Origin: Coriaria nepalensis | Taxonomy: Eukaryota > Streptophyta > Magnoliopsida > Cucurbitales > Coriariaceae | Direction: 5' to 3' | DNA: 64,000 nucleotides | NCBI GenBank assembly: GCA_027186245.1 | Contig: CP114497.1 | Location: 2,177,501 to 2,241,500, forward strand | Part shown: positions 10,590 through 23,700 of the stretch, piece after piece | Layout of the letters: each line of letters begins with the position of its first letter | How positions within the stretch are numbered: the stretch's first letter is position 1 | Made by a program: the position numbers and the translations under genes | Notes under the pieces: generated by a model | What the model saw: only the letters and a program-made list of their open reading frames with translations | What the model was told of the DNA's origin: nothing | Databases searched by the model: none

Positions 10590-10854
10590 TAGGGAAAATA
10601 CTTGTCACTCTTAGGACAAGGTTTTTCCGATTGTAAGAGAAAATCTCGTTTTCCAAACGGATAATGTCGCCCGGTTCAAAAGCACTGCACTCAGCTCCCC
10701 AAAGCTAGAAGTGAACCGATGCGGTTTCATCAGCCACAAGGGATAGACATGTCTCGTTCTGGCCTTCTAGAGTTGTTATTCCCTTGTCTAGAAGTATGAA
10801 CTGCGCGTCTATGTTGTTCCGAGCTGCTGGCACACTGTCTTTTAGCGCTTGCAT
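10590..10854 (-). pseudogene. SOSS complex subunit B (OB-fold) pseudogene
   Basis: The minus strand reads MQALKDSVPAARNNIDAQFI, then LDKG, TTLEGQ, CLSLVADETASVHF, LWGAECSAFEPGDIIRLEN and NLVLR. This is the N-terminal OB fold of plant SOSS-B/hSSB1-like single-stranded-DNA-binding proteins. A TAG (10705-10707) replaces the Gln in the conserved HFQLWG motif, and similarity ends soon after LVLR, so the rest of the fold and the C-terminus are lost. No intron interrupts the matching stretch, which suggests but does not prove a retrocopy. Confidence 0.8.
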
Positions 10855-11456
10855 CACTCCGATTGAAAGAACATTGGTGTTATTATCAATGTCTTGTTGA
10901 AGAAAGAGTTGATTCCAGAATGATAATATTAGTAGTTTTAACAAGCTTTTAAATTTTTGTAATAAAATGAATGTTGTTCTGCAGCCTATAGATTGTATCC
11001 ACACAGGAATCCATCAATATCTTTTTAGTATAAAACAAAACAAAACAAAGGAAAACGGTAAACTTAAACCCTAAAACGAATGACTTTAATCACATATATA
11101 GTGGTCTAAGATTCAAATCTTCAATCCGGTGCATAAAATAAAATTAGGATACTAGAAATGGTGATGCATACAGATAATTAGTATGAAAAATTCGACAATT
11201 GAAGAAGGAACTCTTTGTGCTAAGATGACGTGGAGTCTTGTCATTTGTTGGGGCTCATATGACGTGTTACTCTGAGAGTAGCCGAGAAGGGGGTTTGAAA
11301 TAAGAAGAAAAACCCCATTACAATCCGAAGGCTAATTGAGAGGCCTTCTTACCTTACCCTCTTCTTCTCGCTACCCCCAACTCACTTCCGGTCCACCACC
11401 GGCTCCTTCTACGGCCACCGGAGATTTCATACTCCGGAAAGAATCTTCACAACCAG

Positions 11457-11748
11457 GTACGGTTAGTTAGCTCTTCCCCCTCCTCGCCTTCTCGACTTAT
11501 GTTCACAAATTGAAATTCAAATAGATAAATTTTCGCTCTCTTTCACAGTTGGGATTTTTCACTTCTTGCTAGGAAATGTTAAGAAAGAGTGGGGGAAAAA
11601 TGTAACTAAATAGAAATTAGAAATGATAAATTTTCAGGGCGAAATTGATGGGAAGGTTTCTATCAACAAATCTAGAACCCTATTTTATACTCTAGAAGCT
11701 CGATTTGTGGTTTGTGACAACTTTATTGTATGCTCTGTTTTTGTGCAG
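11457..11748 (+). other. Probable 5'-leader intron of mTERF4
   Basis: AACCAG|GTACGG at 11451-11462 and TTTTTGTGCAG at 11748 bracket a T-rich stretch just before the mTERF4 start. Splicing would remove the upstream in-frame ATG at 11730 and leave the start at 11769. Inferred from splice consensus only. Confidence 0.5.
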
Positions 11749-11768
11749 TTATATCCTTAAAAAAAAGT

Positions 11769-13358
11769 ATGAAGATAAGAAGTTCTGCTGTAATTACAAA
11801 ACCAAGTTTTTTGCTTCTCTCTCCAGAATTACCCAACCATGCATACCATAAACCCCACTTAAAATCCTTATCATTTTTGCAAATGCCTCAAAAAAATGAT
11901 AAGACTACGGCTTTTATTACAAGTCGATGCTACTCTCTTGCCAATAGATCATATAGATCCAATTCTATGCGTTCTTCGGTTTCAAAGCAAGAGTCAGTCC
12001 GTTTGAGTCGGGATAAAGGTAGCTCCTCCTCTCCCTCCTCTTCATTGTATAGTCGTCCAAGCTTATTAGAAATGAGGAATGAGAGAATAGCAAATCGGGA
12101 GAAGGTTTATGAATTCTTACGTGGAATTGGAATCGATCCTGAAGAGCTTGATGGGCTGGAGCTTCCGGTGACAGTAGAAGTCATGAAAGAACGCATCGAT
12201 TTTCTCCACAAATTAGGCCTTACGATCGAAGATCTAAACAACTATCCCCTTGTTCTAGGCTGCAGTGTGAAGAAGAACATGATCCCTGTTCTTGATTATC
12301 TAGGCAAATTGGGTGTAAGAAAATCCACTTTCACAGAGTTTCTAAGAAGATATCCTCAAGTTCTTCATGCTAGTGTTGTTGTTGATCTTGCTCCTGTTGT
12401 TAGGTATCTTCAAGGGATGGATATAAAAGCCAATGACATTCCTAGGGTTCTTGAGAGATATCCTGAAGTACTAGGCTTCAAGCTTGAAGGAACGATGAGC
12501 ACTTCTGTTGCCTATTTGGTGGGAGTTGGCGTGGCAAGAAGAGAAATTGGAGGGGTTTTAACAAGATATCCTGAAATTTTAGGGATGAGAGTTGGTAGGG
12601 TAATCAAGCCTTTTGTGGAATATCTTGAAAGCTTGGGTATTCCTAGATTAGCCATAGCTAGATTGATTGAGAAGCGGCCCCACATTCTTGGATTTGGAAC
12701 AGAGGACAGGGTAAAACCAAATGTGAAATTGCTTTTGGAGTTTAATCTAAGAGAAGCTTCACTTCCTTCTATAATAGTACAATATCCTGAAATTATAGGA
12801 ATCGACTTAAAACCAAAGCTTCTTAATCAAAGGAACTTGCTTGAATTGATTATTGATTTGGGTCATGAAGATTTTGGAATTGTTATGGAAAAAATGCCTC
12901 AAGTTGTTAGCCTTAGCAATGCGGCTACTATAAAGCATGTGGATTTTCTAAAGGGTTGTGGATTTTCTCTGTCTCAAGTGAGGGAAATGGTTACAGGGTG
13001 TCCTCAAATACTTGCTTTAAATCTTGATATAATGAAGAACAGCTTTAACTTCTTTAAAATGGAGATGAAGCGGCCTCTTGAAGACTTGGTTTCTTTTCCT
13101 TCTTTCTTTACGTATGGTCTAGAGTCCACTATAAGGCATAGACATGTGATTGTTGCGAAGAAAGGGCTGAAGTGTTCTCTTGCTTGGCTTCTTAATTGCT
13201 CGGATGAGAAGTTTAAGGAACGGATGACTTATGACATGATTGACATGGATGAAATGGATAATGAGCCGGAATTTGATATGAACTCATATATGGAGCCAAG
13301 GGGTGATGACGAATCGGGTTCTGATTATGAGGAGGATAGTGATTATGAGAATGAATAA
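11769..13358 (+). CDS. MTERF4: Organellar mTERF-family protein MTERF4 (BSM/RUG2)
   Basis: Mitochondrial transcription termination factor-type protein, 529 residues from the ATG at 11769, chosen because MKIR matches the family N-terminus and an upstream ATG at 11730 lies in a likely leader intron. Residues 1-90 are Ser/Arg/Lys-rich like an organelle transit peptide. About residues 100-470 are tandem ~30-residue mTERF helical repeats, with recurrent RYPQVLHAS, RYPEVLGFKL, RYPEILGMRV and KRPHILGF motifs. The tail is acidic (DDESGSDYEEDSDYENE). The sequence closely follows Arabidopsis BELAYA SMERT/RUGOSA2, which acts in chloroplasts and mitochondria and is needed for plastid RNA processing and leaf development. 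Single coding exon. It is head-to-tail with PIEZO, 1.35 kb downstream. Confidence 0.95.
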   Translation: MKIRSSAVITKPSFLLLSPELPNHAYHKPHLKSLSFLQMPQKNDKTTAFITSRCYSLANRSYRSNSMRSSVSKQESVRLSRDKGSSSSPSSSLYSRPSLLEMRNERIANREKVYEFLRGIGIDPEELDGLELPVTVEVMKERIDFLHKLGLTIEDLNNYPLVLGCSVKKNMIPVLDYLGKLGVRKSTFTEFLRRYPQVLHASVVVDLAPVVRYLQGMDIKANDIPRVLERYPEVLGFKLEGTMSTSVAYLVGVGVARREIGGVLTRYPEILGMRVGRVIKPFVEYLESLGIPRLAIARLIEKRPHILGFGTEDRVKPNVKLLLEFNLREASLPSIIVQYPEIIGIDLKPKLLNQRNLLELIIDLGHEDFGIVMEKMPQVVSLSNAATIKHVDFLKGCGFSLSQVREMVTGCPQILALNLDIMKNSFNFFKMEMKRPLEDLVSFPSFFTYGLESTIRHRHVIVAKKGLKCSLAWLLNCSDEKFKERMTYDMIDMDEMDNEPEFDMNSYMEPRGDDESGSDYEEDSDYENE

Positions 13359-13399
13359 GGATGCTGGATCTTCTTTCATACTGGAAAATGCAAGCTTCT

Positions 13400-14260
13400 T
13401 CTTCTTTCAAGTGCTCACATTAAATATGTGGATTATTCATTACCATGTAAAGCAGAGAAGAACCAACAGTGTATCTATGCTCTGTTTATTTAGTGGGAGA
13501 AACAAATTAGAACCATCAAGAAGGCCTGGGGGGTCCCCTGTTTTTCTAAAAGTGGCTACTTATTTCTTTTTATTTTTATTTTTCTTTTTCAGTTGTGTAG
13601 TTCATGGATGAAATGATTTTTGTATCTTATTACACATAACCAGGTCCAGATGTGTTTTCCCTCTTTGTTTTTGTTTTTTAGTTGTTTGTTTGTCTTTTTT
13701 TTTTTTTTGTTGAAAATTATTTACTTATAATATTATTTTGACTTAAAAAAAATTTAAATTAGGGATAAACAAATTAACTGTTATTACTATTCCGACCATT
13801 AATCGATACAAAAAAAGGTTGGAAGTGGTCGGTTATTATCGGAAATTCTCCGACCATTAACCGGAAAAAAAATAATATTAAAGTTAAAAAAGAAAATTAA
13901 TCAAACAGTTAGTATCAAGGATAATTTGATCAGTATTGATCCGAACAGTTGGTTAACTGACCATATCACCGTACTGTTTCTGACAGTTAACTGCACAAGT
14001 GATTGGTTAACCGTATCCTCAATTCTTAGTTTATAAGTATGCTCGATAACCCTAGTTTAAATGGCCAATTATCTTGTTCATGACTTAGAAAACCTCATTA
14101 TTGTAGTATTATTACGTCACAAAATTATGTTTATATATATTAAGTAAAACATATATTACGTCAGAACGTGTGATATGACATCTATACCCTCCAGCGAAAA
14201 GTACAATCCCACCTCCCCTTTTCGCAGCGACTGACGTCTCTTCCAAGCCCTAAATGGGAA
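13400..14260. other. mTERF4 3' region and spacer to PIEZO
   Basis: T-rich 3'-UTR-like sequence to about 13700, then AT-rich spacer. Around 13785-13990 a short segment repeats a CCGACCATTAA motif and its reverse complement, which looks like a remnant of a small inverted-repeat transposon. No gene. Confidence 0.4.
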
Positions 14261-14703
14261 TAAAATCAACCAGAAGGAACAGAAAAAATTATAAACTTAT
14301 TTTCTTTTTTTGGAGCTTCCTACGTATAGTCTTTCATCGATGACTTACAGTTTGGACTAGTAGATTTCGATCATTATTATTTATTATTTATTTATTTATT
14401 TTTGTTCATTGAATCAAATTAGAGAAACCCCCATTTTTACCAATTTCTTGTTTTTTTCCTGCCCTTCCTCTCAGAATTAATTACAGAGGAAGAAGAAGCT
14501 GGTTCAATATCTTATCTGGTTTTTATATATTCTTTCCAATGGAGAAATTTTGTGGAAGATTTGGATGCTTCCCGCAAGTGGGTTTTCATGATTTTATCGT
14601 GAAAAATGAAAACCCATTAAAAGGGAATTAGTTCTTCGATAGGGGATGAAAATCAAAGTGATCGAGCTGGTGATATGATTGATAATAATAACAAGGGTCT
14701 CTA

Positions 14704-17700
14704 ATGGGGAGTTTTCTTAGTGGGTTTGTTTTGCCTCTTCTACTTCTAGCCGGTAAGCTTAATTTTCAATCAAGTCTTTTATTTTTCTAAATTTCTCTTT
14801 TCATTATTAATAAAGTGAATTTGGTATGATTTCTCTCTTCTAATTAGTTATAATTAGTTGATGACAAAATCGTGCTGAATTCATTTTGATTATTGTCATA
14901 TGACTATATGTATATGTTCTATTAACACACACATGTGGATGCTTGATTGACTGACCTTGATAATAGTTATTGATGCTACTTTTTGTTTTCTTCTCTTACT
15001 TGCAGCTGCTTTGACAAACTGGAGTTTGATTTCTCTTTCTGATTTGATAATTTTTCTTCTCATTCAGTTTAGTTCACCTAAGATAGGTAAGCTGCTGCCT
15101 TTATTCTTTGAGCTTCATGTTCTTTCCTTTTCGATTGAATTATTTACCATGCGGTTTTGAAATCTGAACTGTTATCTATCAGCAAGAGAAACGGAATTTT
15201 TATTAATTTTTAATTTCATGCTTCTTCCGGTTGTTTCAGAGGCTCTAAATAGCTTCTAATTGACTGCTTATAACCATTCCTTTAATACTTCTAATTTTAA
15301 TGTTTCATTCTTGTAGGATTCCATTTTCGGCGGCAATCATCGTTGTTATGGATCATTGTCATATTTTCCTCACTTGTTTTTATTTCGCAAGTTATATATC
15401 TTATTATATGGTCTGTAGAGGGATACAAATGGAGCATGGACGATGCTTGGTTGGACAAGCTGATCGGTTTCATGACGTAAGATAAAATCAAATTTCATCT
15501 CCCCCCCTCCTTCCCTCCCTCAGAATGCCATATCCTGATAATTTCTCTCTCTTGTATCCTTTTGCAGAATCCAGTCCTGGAAATCTCCTTCTGTTGTTTA
15601 CTCTTTGGTCATACAATTATTACTGGTTTTTGTCAGCATAATTGATATTTGTGGAAACAGAGGGAGGCGCACTCAAAGAATTGATTCTTGTTGGGATCAT
15701 TTCTTATCAATCGTGGATCATTTAGGTTTGTAAGTAGTTTATTACCACTGTAGAATTAATTCACCATTCACAGCCCTTATATATATGTATATATTTAACA
15801 CTTTATGATAATACATGGAATTTTTATACCTTGTGCCTTGCGGCAGGCAGTCATCTACGGGTTGCTTCATGTTTTCTTCTTCCAGCTGTTCAACTAATTG
15901 TGGGAATTAGCTATCCCACCTGGATTTCCTTGCCATTTTTTATTGGAAGCTGTGTTGGCTTGGTGGATTGGTCTTTAACGAGTAACTTTTTAGGACTTTT
16001 CAGGTAGTTTTTTCTATGTCCGTTAAGTTTTTCTTTCTAATATTTTTGAATGTATCTCTCTGGATAGTTGAATTTTGTATTATTAAGCCATTTCTTTTTT
16101 TGTTTGTGTAATTCTGAAGGTGGTGGAGGCTTCTTCATCTGTATGCAGGAGTCAACATTGTCATTCTTTACGTGTGTCAGCTCCCTATAGATTTCCCCAA
16201 TATGTTTCAGTGGATTGCTAATTTCATCGGACTTTTTAAGATAACTGGAAATTCTGAATGGCCTGAAATTTGTTCAAGTCTCTCACTTGTATTATTCTAC
16301 AGCATGGTATATGTCGTTTCCTTCCTTTCAATAATGGACAGAAATCTCTTCCTTGTTGTAGTAGTCAAAATGAAATCATTTAATTAGTTACAATTTTTAA
16401 AATAGTTGTGAGCTTCCTCCTAGTAAGTTGATTTTACCTTCTAATGCAGCTCTCTTGCATTAAATGTGATTTGGAGGAAATGGATTTGATAATGTCCATG
16501 AGTGATAGGAACTTGGTGGAGCAGCTTCTTCCCTTGAAACATTCACTATTCATTCGGGAATCAAGGTAATCTCTAGTTCTTTCCCGTCTGGTTTAAGATT
16601 TATATATTATTTCAATCTTTCTGCTTCTAATGATTACATGACGATAATTCTACATTATTTTCTAATCAGAAATTCTACTAACATCCTTAATTTCAAAAGC
16701 TGTTCTAAGCAAAGTTCTATACCTGACGTGTTGGTTTTTGATGGTTAGTTGATTTTTCTTAACTATTGCAGGTCTGGTGTAAGGCATGCTAATGTTTTAT
16801 TGAGGCGATCAGTTTTCCAGAGATTCACCATTAACTTTTTCACGTATGGTTTCCTGGTATATATTTCTAAACAACATGTAGTTGGCATAATTTTCTGGAA
16901 TTGGTGATGATTCGATTCTAGATTTTGGTGCTAGAAAGTAATTCTTACGCCTTTTCAGGATAATTTGTTGTAAGGAGTGTGTAAACTTCTATCTGATTTC
17001 TAGTGTATAGCTACCCTAAAAAGGACTTATAGACAATGTCCTTAACTTTAAGTAAAAGCTTTCATGAAATTTTCTTGATCTCCTTAGCTCGACTGACTTC
17101 ATGGTAGCAAACTTTTAACCTTGGTTGTTGGATTATATTCTTATCTATCTGACTCTTAAGTTTTTCCTTGTTTTGGTTCAGTTTCTATTGACTGGGTTCT
17201 TCATTTTATTTATCTATTCTTGCATTCTCTTGTGTATTTTTAGTTACTTTGCAGTTTAATCCCATCTGTACAAAAAATTAAATTGAAATTTTGCAAATCT
17301 GAATCTACAGGTCTCCTTGTTTGCTCTTTCCTTCTGGAGTTTCCATTTCGCAAGTGTATGCGCATTTGGTTTACTCGCTTATGTTGGATACATCATATAT
17401 GCCTTCCCTTCATTATTCCGTTTGCACCGTTTAAATGGGCTGCTCCTTGTCTTCATTCTCTTGTGGGCTGCTAGCACATATATTTTTAATGTAGCATTTA
17501 CATTCTTAAATCGGAAGCTCGGGAAGGTACTATCTTTCTGTTCATTATTAGATTTATGTTTGTTATTTTAGCATACACTTGCTGATTGATTTTCTCTTTT
17601 GGTTATATTTTATTCACTCTTAATTACATGTGCAGGACATGAAAGTATGGGAGATGGTTGGGTTGTGGCATTATCCCATACCAGGGTTTTTTCTTCTTGC

Positions 17701-20700
17701 TCAGTTTTGTCTTGGAATTTTGGTCGCCTTGGGTAATCTTGTCAACAACTCTGTTTTCCTTTCCCTGTCTGATGAGGATGGCCAATCTTCAACCGACAAC
17801 TCCAGTGCAAGCGGTAATTTTTGTATTTATTTTGGTTAATCCTCTTGTAACGTATTATTAAATATCGATCCATTTATAGTTCCCTTCTACTCTATCTGAT
17901 TGAGCTTTTGTATTCTTTTGTCTTAGTGGAGGAAGAGACCACGGTATTGATTGTGGCCACAATAGCCTGGGGTCTACGCAAGAGCTCTCGAGCTATTATG
18001 CTGGCACTGATACTCCTCATTGCAATGAAACCCGGTTTCATCCATGCTGTTTATAGTAAGCTGATGTTAAAACAGTGCTTGCTCTACTTTCATAAGGCTT
18101 CATGAAATTGATTCACAATGTCATATCTGATGGCTGTTGATTTTCAACTGTGTTCAGTGATATTCTTCCTGATATATCTTTTGAGCCACCACATCAATAG
18201 AAAGATGCGCCAGTCTCTAATTCTTCTATGTGAGGCTCACTTCGCCCTGCTATATATTCTTCAGATCAATCTGATCTCGAATACTTTAGAGCAGAAAGGC
18301 TCCATTTGTCAGGAAATTTTACTTCAGTTAGGTACGCATTTTGCTATATAGTCTCTTTAGCTGTTGAATATTATATCAAGTATCTTGTTGATGAAGAAGG
18401 AAATAGTTATAAATGGCCATCTTGAAAAACTTTTTTCCTGTGGATCAATATTACAGGCGTCCTTGGTAATGATAGTTCATGGGATTTTCTGGAAATAGCG
18501 CTGCTTGTATGCTTTTGTGCAATTCATAACCATGGTTTTGAGATGCTGTTTTCCTTCTCCGCAATTGTTCAGCACACCCCTAGCCCTCCTGTTGGATTTA
18601 GCATCTTGAGAGCTGGTCTTAACAAATCAGTTCTGCTCTCAGTTTACACCACTACTACCAGCCGAGACAGCAATAATAATTCGTCCTATGGTATAATTTC
18701 TCTCTCATATGTAAACCCTGCTTCTTCCCTGACCTATTAGTACTCATTTGTTTTCTTTTATTTTCAGAGAGAAAAATAGCATCATTCCTCAGTGCCATTG
18801 GACAGAGGTTCCTATCCATGTACCGGTCATGTGGGACCTACATAGCTTATCTGACAATTCTCCTCACAGTATACTTTGTCAAACCCAATTACGTATCATT
18901 CGGGTACTTATTCCTCCTCCTTGTTTGGATAATTGGAAGACAACTTGTTGAGGGGACAAAAAGACGGCTCTGGTTCCCATTAAAAGTGTATGCTGTTACG
19001 ATCTTTGTCTTCATCTATTGCTTGAGCAGTTTCCCCAGCCTTGAAATATGGCTGTCCAGATTCATCGATCTTTATTTTTATTTGGGATATAATTCTGAAG
19101 CTTCCGCTTTGGAAAATGTTTGGGAATCTCTAGCAGTTTTGACTGTTATGCAACTGTATAGTTATGAGAGAAGACAGAGTAGGCATAGTAGTAAAGATGA
19201 TACTAGGAAGTTAGAATCTGGTGTGGTTGGGTTTATGAAAAGGTTGATTATTTGGCATAGTGACAAGATCCTGTTTGCTGCACTTTTCTATGCAGCTTTA
19301 TCTCCTATAAGTGCATTTGGATTCTTGTACCTACTTGGTTTAGTCATTTGTTCAACTCTGCCCAAAACTTTGCGGGTTCCATCAAAATTCTTCCTGGGAT
19401 ATACTGGATTCCTTGTGACAACCGAATATCTTTTTCAGATGTGGGGGCAACAAGCCAGGATGTTTCCTGGACAAAAGCATTCTGATTTGTCTCGTTTTCT
19501 GGGTTTTCAGGTTATTGAGGCTGGTTTTTGGGGTTTAGAATCGGGCTTGAGGGGAAAAGTGTTGGTTATTACAGCATGTACACTACAGTATAATGTTTAT
19601 TGCTGGTTGGAAAAGATGCCAAGTTCTGTTCTAAAAGATGGAAAATGGGAGGATCCATGTCCATTGTTTATCTCAGAGGAAGATGTTTTATGTAATGGGG
19701 CCATTCTGGTTGATGCAAATAAACCGTTATTAGATTCGGAACCAATATCTGTAAAACGGGTTAATTCATGGCCATCTCTCTCCTCTTCTTCTCGAGTAGC
19801 TGATTCTGTATCAAGTAAAAGAGAAGGCTTTGAAAGTGGTAGCAATAGGAAATACTCATTTGGATATATTTGGGGAAGCACGAAGGAGAGTCACAAGTGG
19901 AACAAGAAGCAGATTGTTGCAGTGAGAAGAGAGAGGTTTGAAATGCAGAAAACTCTCTTAAAAGTGTATATAAAGTTTTGGATCGAGCACATGTTTAATC
20001 TCTTTGGTCTTGAGATAACCATGATTGCATTGCTTCTTGCTAGCTTTGCCTTGTTGAATGTTGTCTCTTTGGCTTACATTGCGTTGCTTTTGGCTTTTGT
20101 TCTTTTGGATCGAGGGATTATACGGAAATTGTGGCCTGTGTTTGTCTTCCTATTTGCCTCTATTCTCATCCTTGAGTATGTCTCCTTTTGGAAGAACATC
20201 TCTTCTTCATATCAACATACTTCAAGTGACGCTGATATTCATTGCCATGATTGTTGGAGTAGCTCAACTAAGTATTTTCATTATTGCAAGAACTGTTGGA
20301 TGGGTATTACTCTTTTAACCATGTCAATCATTCGCTTATTAAACTCAGATTGGTTGATAGTAATATGCTTGTGAAATACCTAAGGGTTTTAGACGTCAAT
20401 TTAGATTTATATCTAGTTTATCCCACAAAACCTATCCAAGGGCTCTGAGAATCTAACTATAATGCACTTTAGTGAAACTGACGTTTAGATAGTGTATTTG
20501 AGTTATATTATGTGGGCCTAAACTGGATAAAAAACAAGGGCATCCAATGGGGCCTTAGTTGGGGACCCATAGAATCTTACCTAGATTCCATTAACCCAAA
20601 TTTGAGCTTCTACCGCTGACTCAAATGCACGGTTCTTAAGTGTTAGTGGTTATTCATTCTTCAGTTTCTCCATATATTTAATCCTGTTACCTTGACCTAT

Positions 20701-23700
20701 TTGTTGTGTAGGACTCATTGTTGATGATTCAAGAGTGCTTATCAGCTATTTTGCAGTGTTCATGTTTGCTTCTTTCAAACTTCGTGCGGATCATTTGATG
20801 AGTTTCGGGGGGTCCACAACTTATCGCCAAATGGTATCTCAACGTAAGAACATGTTTGTTTGGAGAGATTTATCCTTTGAAACTAAAAGCATGTGGACCT
20901 TTCTTGACTACCTAAGGCTATACTGCTATTGCCATCTCTTGGACCTTGTCCTTGCTCTGGTTTTAATTACTGGAACCCTTGAATATGACATACTGCACCT
21001 TGGCTATCTTGCATTTGCTCTCGTCTTCTTTCGAATAAGACTACAAATCCTTAAGAAGAGGAACAAAATCTTCAAGCTCTTGCGTATTTACAACTTTGTC
21101 CTTATCATTCTTTCCCTTGCCTATCAATCTCCATTTGTGGGTGAATTTAGTACCGGAAAAAAGTGTGAGACAGTTGGTTACATTTATGAAATGATTGGGT
21201 TTTACAAATACGACTATGGATTCCGCATCACTGCAAGATCTGCTCTTGTTGAGATCTTCATATTCATGCTCGTTTCACTTCAATCTTACATGTTTTGCTC
21301 GCAAGAATTTGAGTATGTGTCTAGATATCTTGAAGCAGAGCAAATTGGTGCAATTGTCAAAGAGCAAGAAAAGAAAGCTGCATGGAAAACCGCTCAATTA
21401 CGTCATATACGTGAATCTGAGGAGGAAAAAAGGCGTAGAAATATGCAAGTGGAAAAGATGAAATCTGAGATGCTTAATCTCCAAATCCAGCTTCATGATA
21501 TGAACCCAACTGCTAATTGCAGTGTTACTTCTCCTGGAAGTGAAAGCCTTAGAAGAAGAAGAAGTACATCTATTTCTTCGCAAAATGAATATGGAATTTC
21601 AGACAAGGAAGGGATGGTCAAGAAACGAGAGCAGATTGTTGAAGAAGAAGACGGTTCATTTTTATTCCCGTCTGTGCTCAAAACGGAATCAACAGAATTT
21701 ACTCCATGCGAAATTACGGAAATTACAGAAGTAGTAGAAGCTGATTCTTCTTTTTCCGAATTGGATAAAAAAGAGAAACTTAAAGGCCAAGCAAAAGAAA
21801 ACCCGTTAATATCTGCTGTACAGCTGTTAGGAGATGGAGTTTCTCAAGTACAATCTATAGGAAATCAAGCCGTTAACAACCTTGCAAGCTTCTTAAGGAT
21901 TTCACAAGATGCAGATATAATAAATGAACAGTTGCATAATGAGGATATAGTCTATAACAGAATGGAGAGCCAGGAAATTAGGTTTACGGATTTGGAACGT
22001 TCTTCTTCCCTTCAGTCCAATAAAAGCTCTGATGCAGCCAGTTTACAGTTGGGAAGGATTTTCTTCCACGTATGGTCTCAAATGAGGTCAAACAATGATG
22101 TTGTATGTTACTGCTGCTTCGTTCTTGTCTTCTTATGGAACTTCAGTTTGCTTTCTATGGTATACCTGGTTGCTCTGTTCTTATTCGCTTTATGTGTTAA
22201 TACTGGCCCAAGCTATATGTTCTGGGTCATAGTGCTAATTTACACGGAAGTGTATATATTAGTTCAATATCTTTACCAGATAATCATACAGCATTGTGGG
22301 TCCCTCATAGATTCAAAACTACTTCCAGAATTGGGCTTTCCTGCTCATAGAATCACTTCATCCTTTGTTATCGGTTCATTGCCTATATTTCTGGTTTACT
22401 TATCAACTCTTATTCAGAGCTCTATAACTGCAAAAGATGGAGAATGGGTGTCTTCTACAGATTCCAATCTTAGCAAGAGGAGTAATCTCCTTAGAAAAGA
22501 CATTCTTGGAAATTACAGCTGGATCGAAAAGGCAAAGGAGCTGTTTTACAAAATGTTATGTATGGTGAAATTGATTTTTCGGAGTTTCTTTAGGTATTGG
22601 AAATCACTTACTCAAGGAGCAGAGACCCCTCCTTACTTCGTCCAGGTTTCTATGGATGTTCATACTTGGCCAGAAGATGGAATTCAGCCGGAAAAGATCG
22701 AGTCAGGAATAAATCAACTGCTTAGACATGTCCATCATGAGAAATGCAAGTTAAAAAGGCCTCGATTTTGTCCTTTTGCAAGTAGGGTTCATGTCCAGAG
22801 CATTGAAAGAAGCCAAGAGAATCCGAACATAGCATTGGTTGTTTTTGAGGTGGTCTATTCATCTCCTTTGACCGAATGTACATCTGCTGAATGGTACGAG
22901 TCACTAACTCCTGCTACTGACGTGGCGAAGGAGATTCTTCAAGGTCTTCGTGATGGGTTTCTTGAAGTAATTGGATTTCAATATAATATCCTCTCTGTTA
23001 TTGGGGGTGGTAAAAGAGAAATTGATCTTTACGCTTACATATTTGGAGCAGACTTGTCAGTTTTTTTCTTGGTTGCCGTTTTCTACCAATCCGTTATAAA
23101 ACACAATAGTGAATTTCTTGATGTGTATCAGCTCGAAGATCAGTTCCCAAAGGAGTTTGTCTTCATTTTAATGGTAAGGGAAACAAAAAATAAATAAATT
23201 CTATCACTGTTTTTCATATCATCCTCTAGCAAAATGACTTGAATAAGTGCTCTGTTTATGCAGATTATTTTCTTCTTAATCGTGCTTGATCGAGTAATCT
23301 ACCTCTGTTCATTTGCAATTGGAAAAGTGATTTTCTACATCTTCAACCTTATTCTGTTCACATACTCTGTCACGGAATATGCATGGCAAATGGAGCCTTC
23401 AATGAAAAATGGAGGAGTGTTAGCTCTTCGAGCTATATTTCTTGCTAAAGCGGTTTCTTTGGCTCTTCAAGCGATACAGATCCGATATGGTCTTCCTCAC
23501 AAGAGTACTCTGTACAGGCAATTTTTGACAAGTGAAGTTTCACGCATTAATTATTTGGGGTATAGACTTTACAGGGCTCTTCCTTTCTTATATGAACTTA
23601 GATGTGTCCTTGACTGGTCTTGCACAACAACTTCTCTGACTATGTATGATTGGCTCAAGGTACTTTCTTGAGTTATCTACTCTGCCCTATTCTCATTTTT

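Noticed and set aside
11730..11768. Upstream ATG extending mTERF4 by 13 codons
   Set aside because: It falls within a likely leader intron and the extension does not resemble the family N-terminus.
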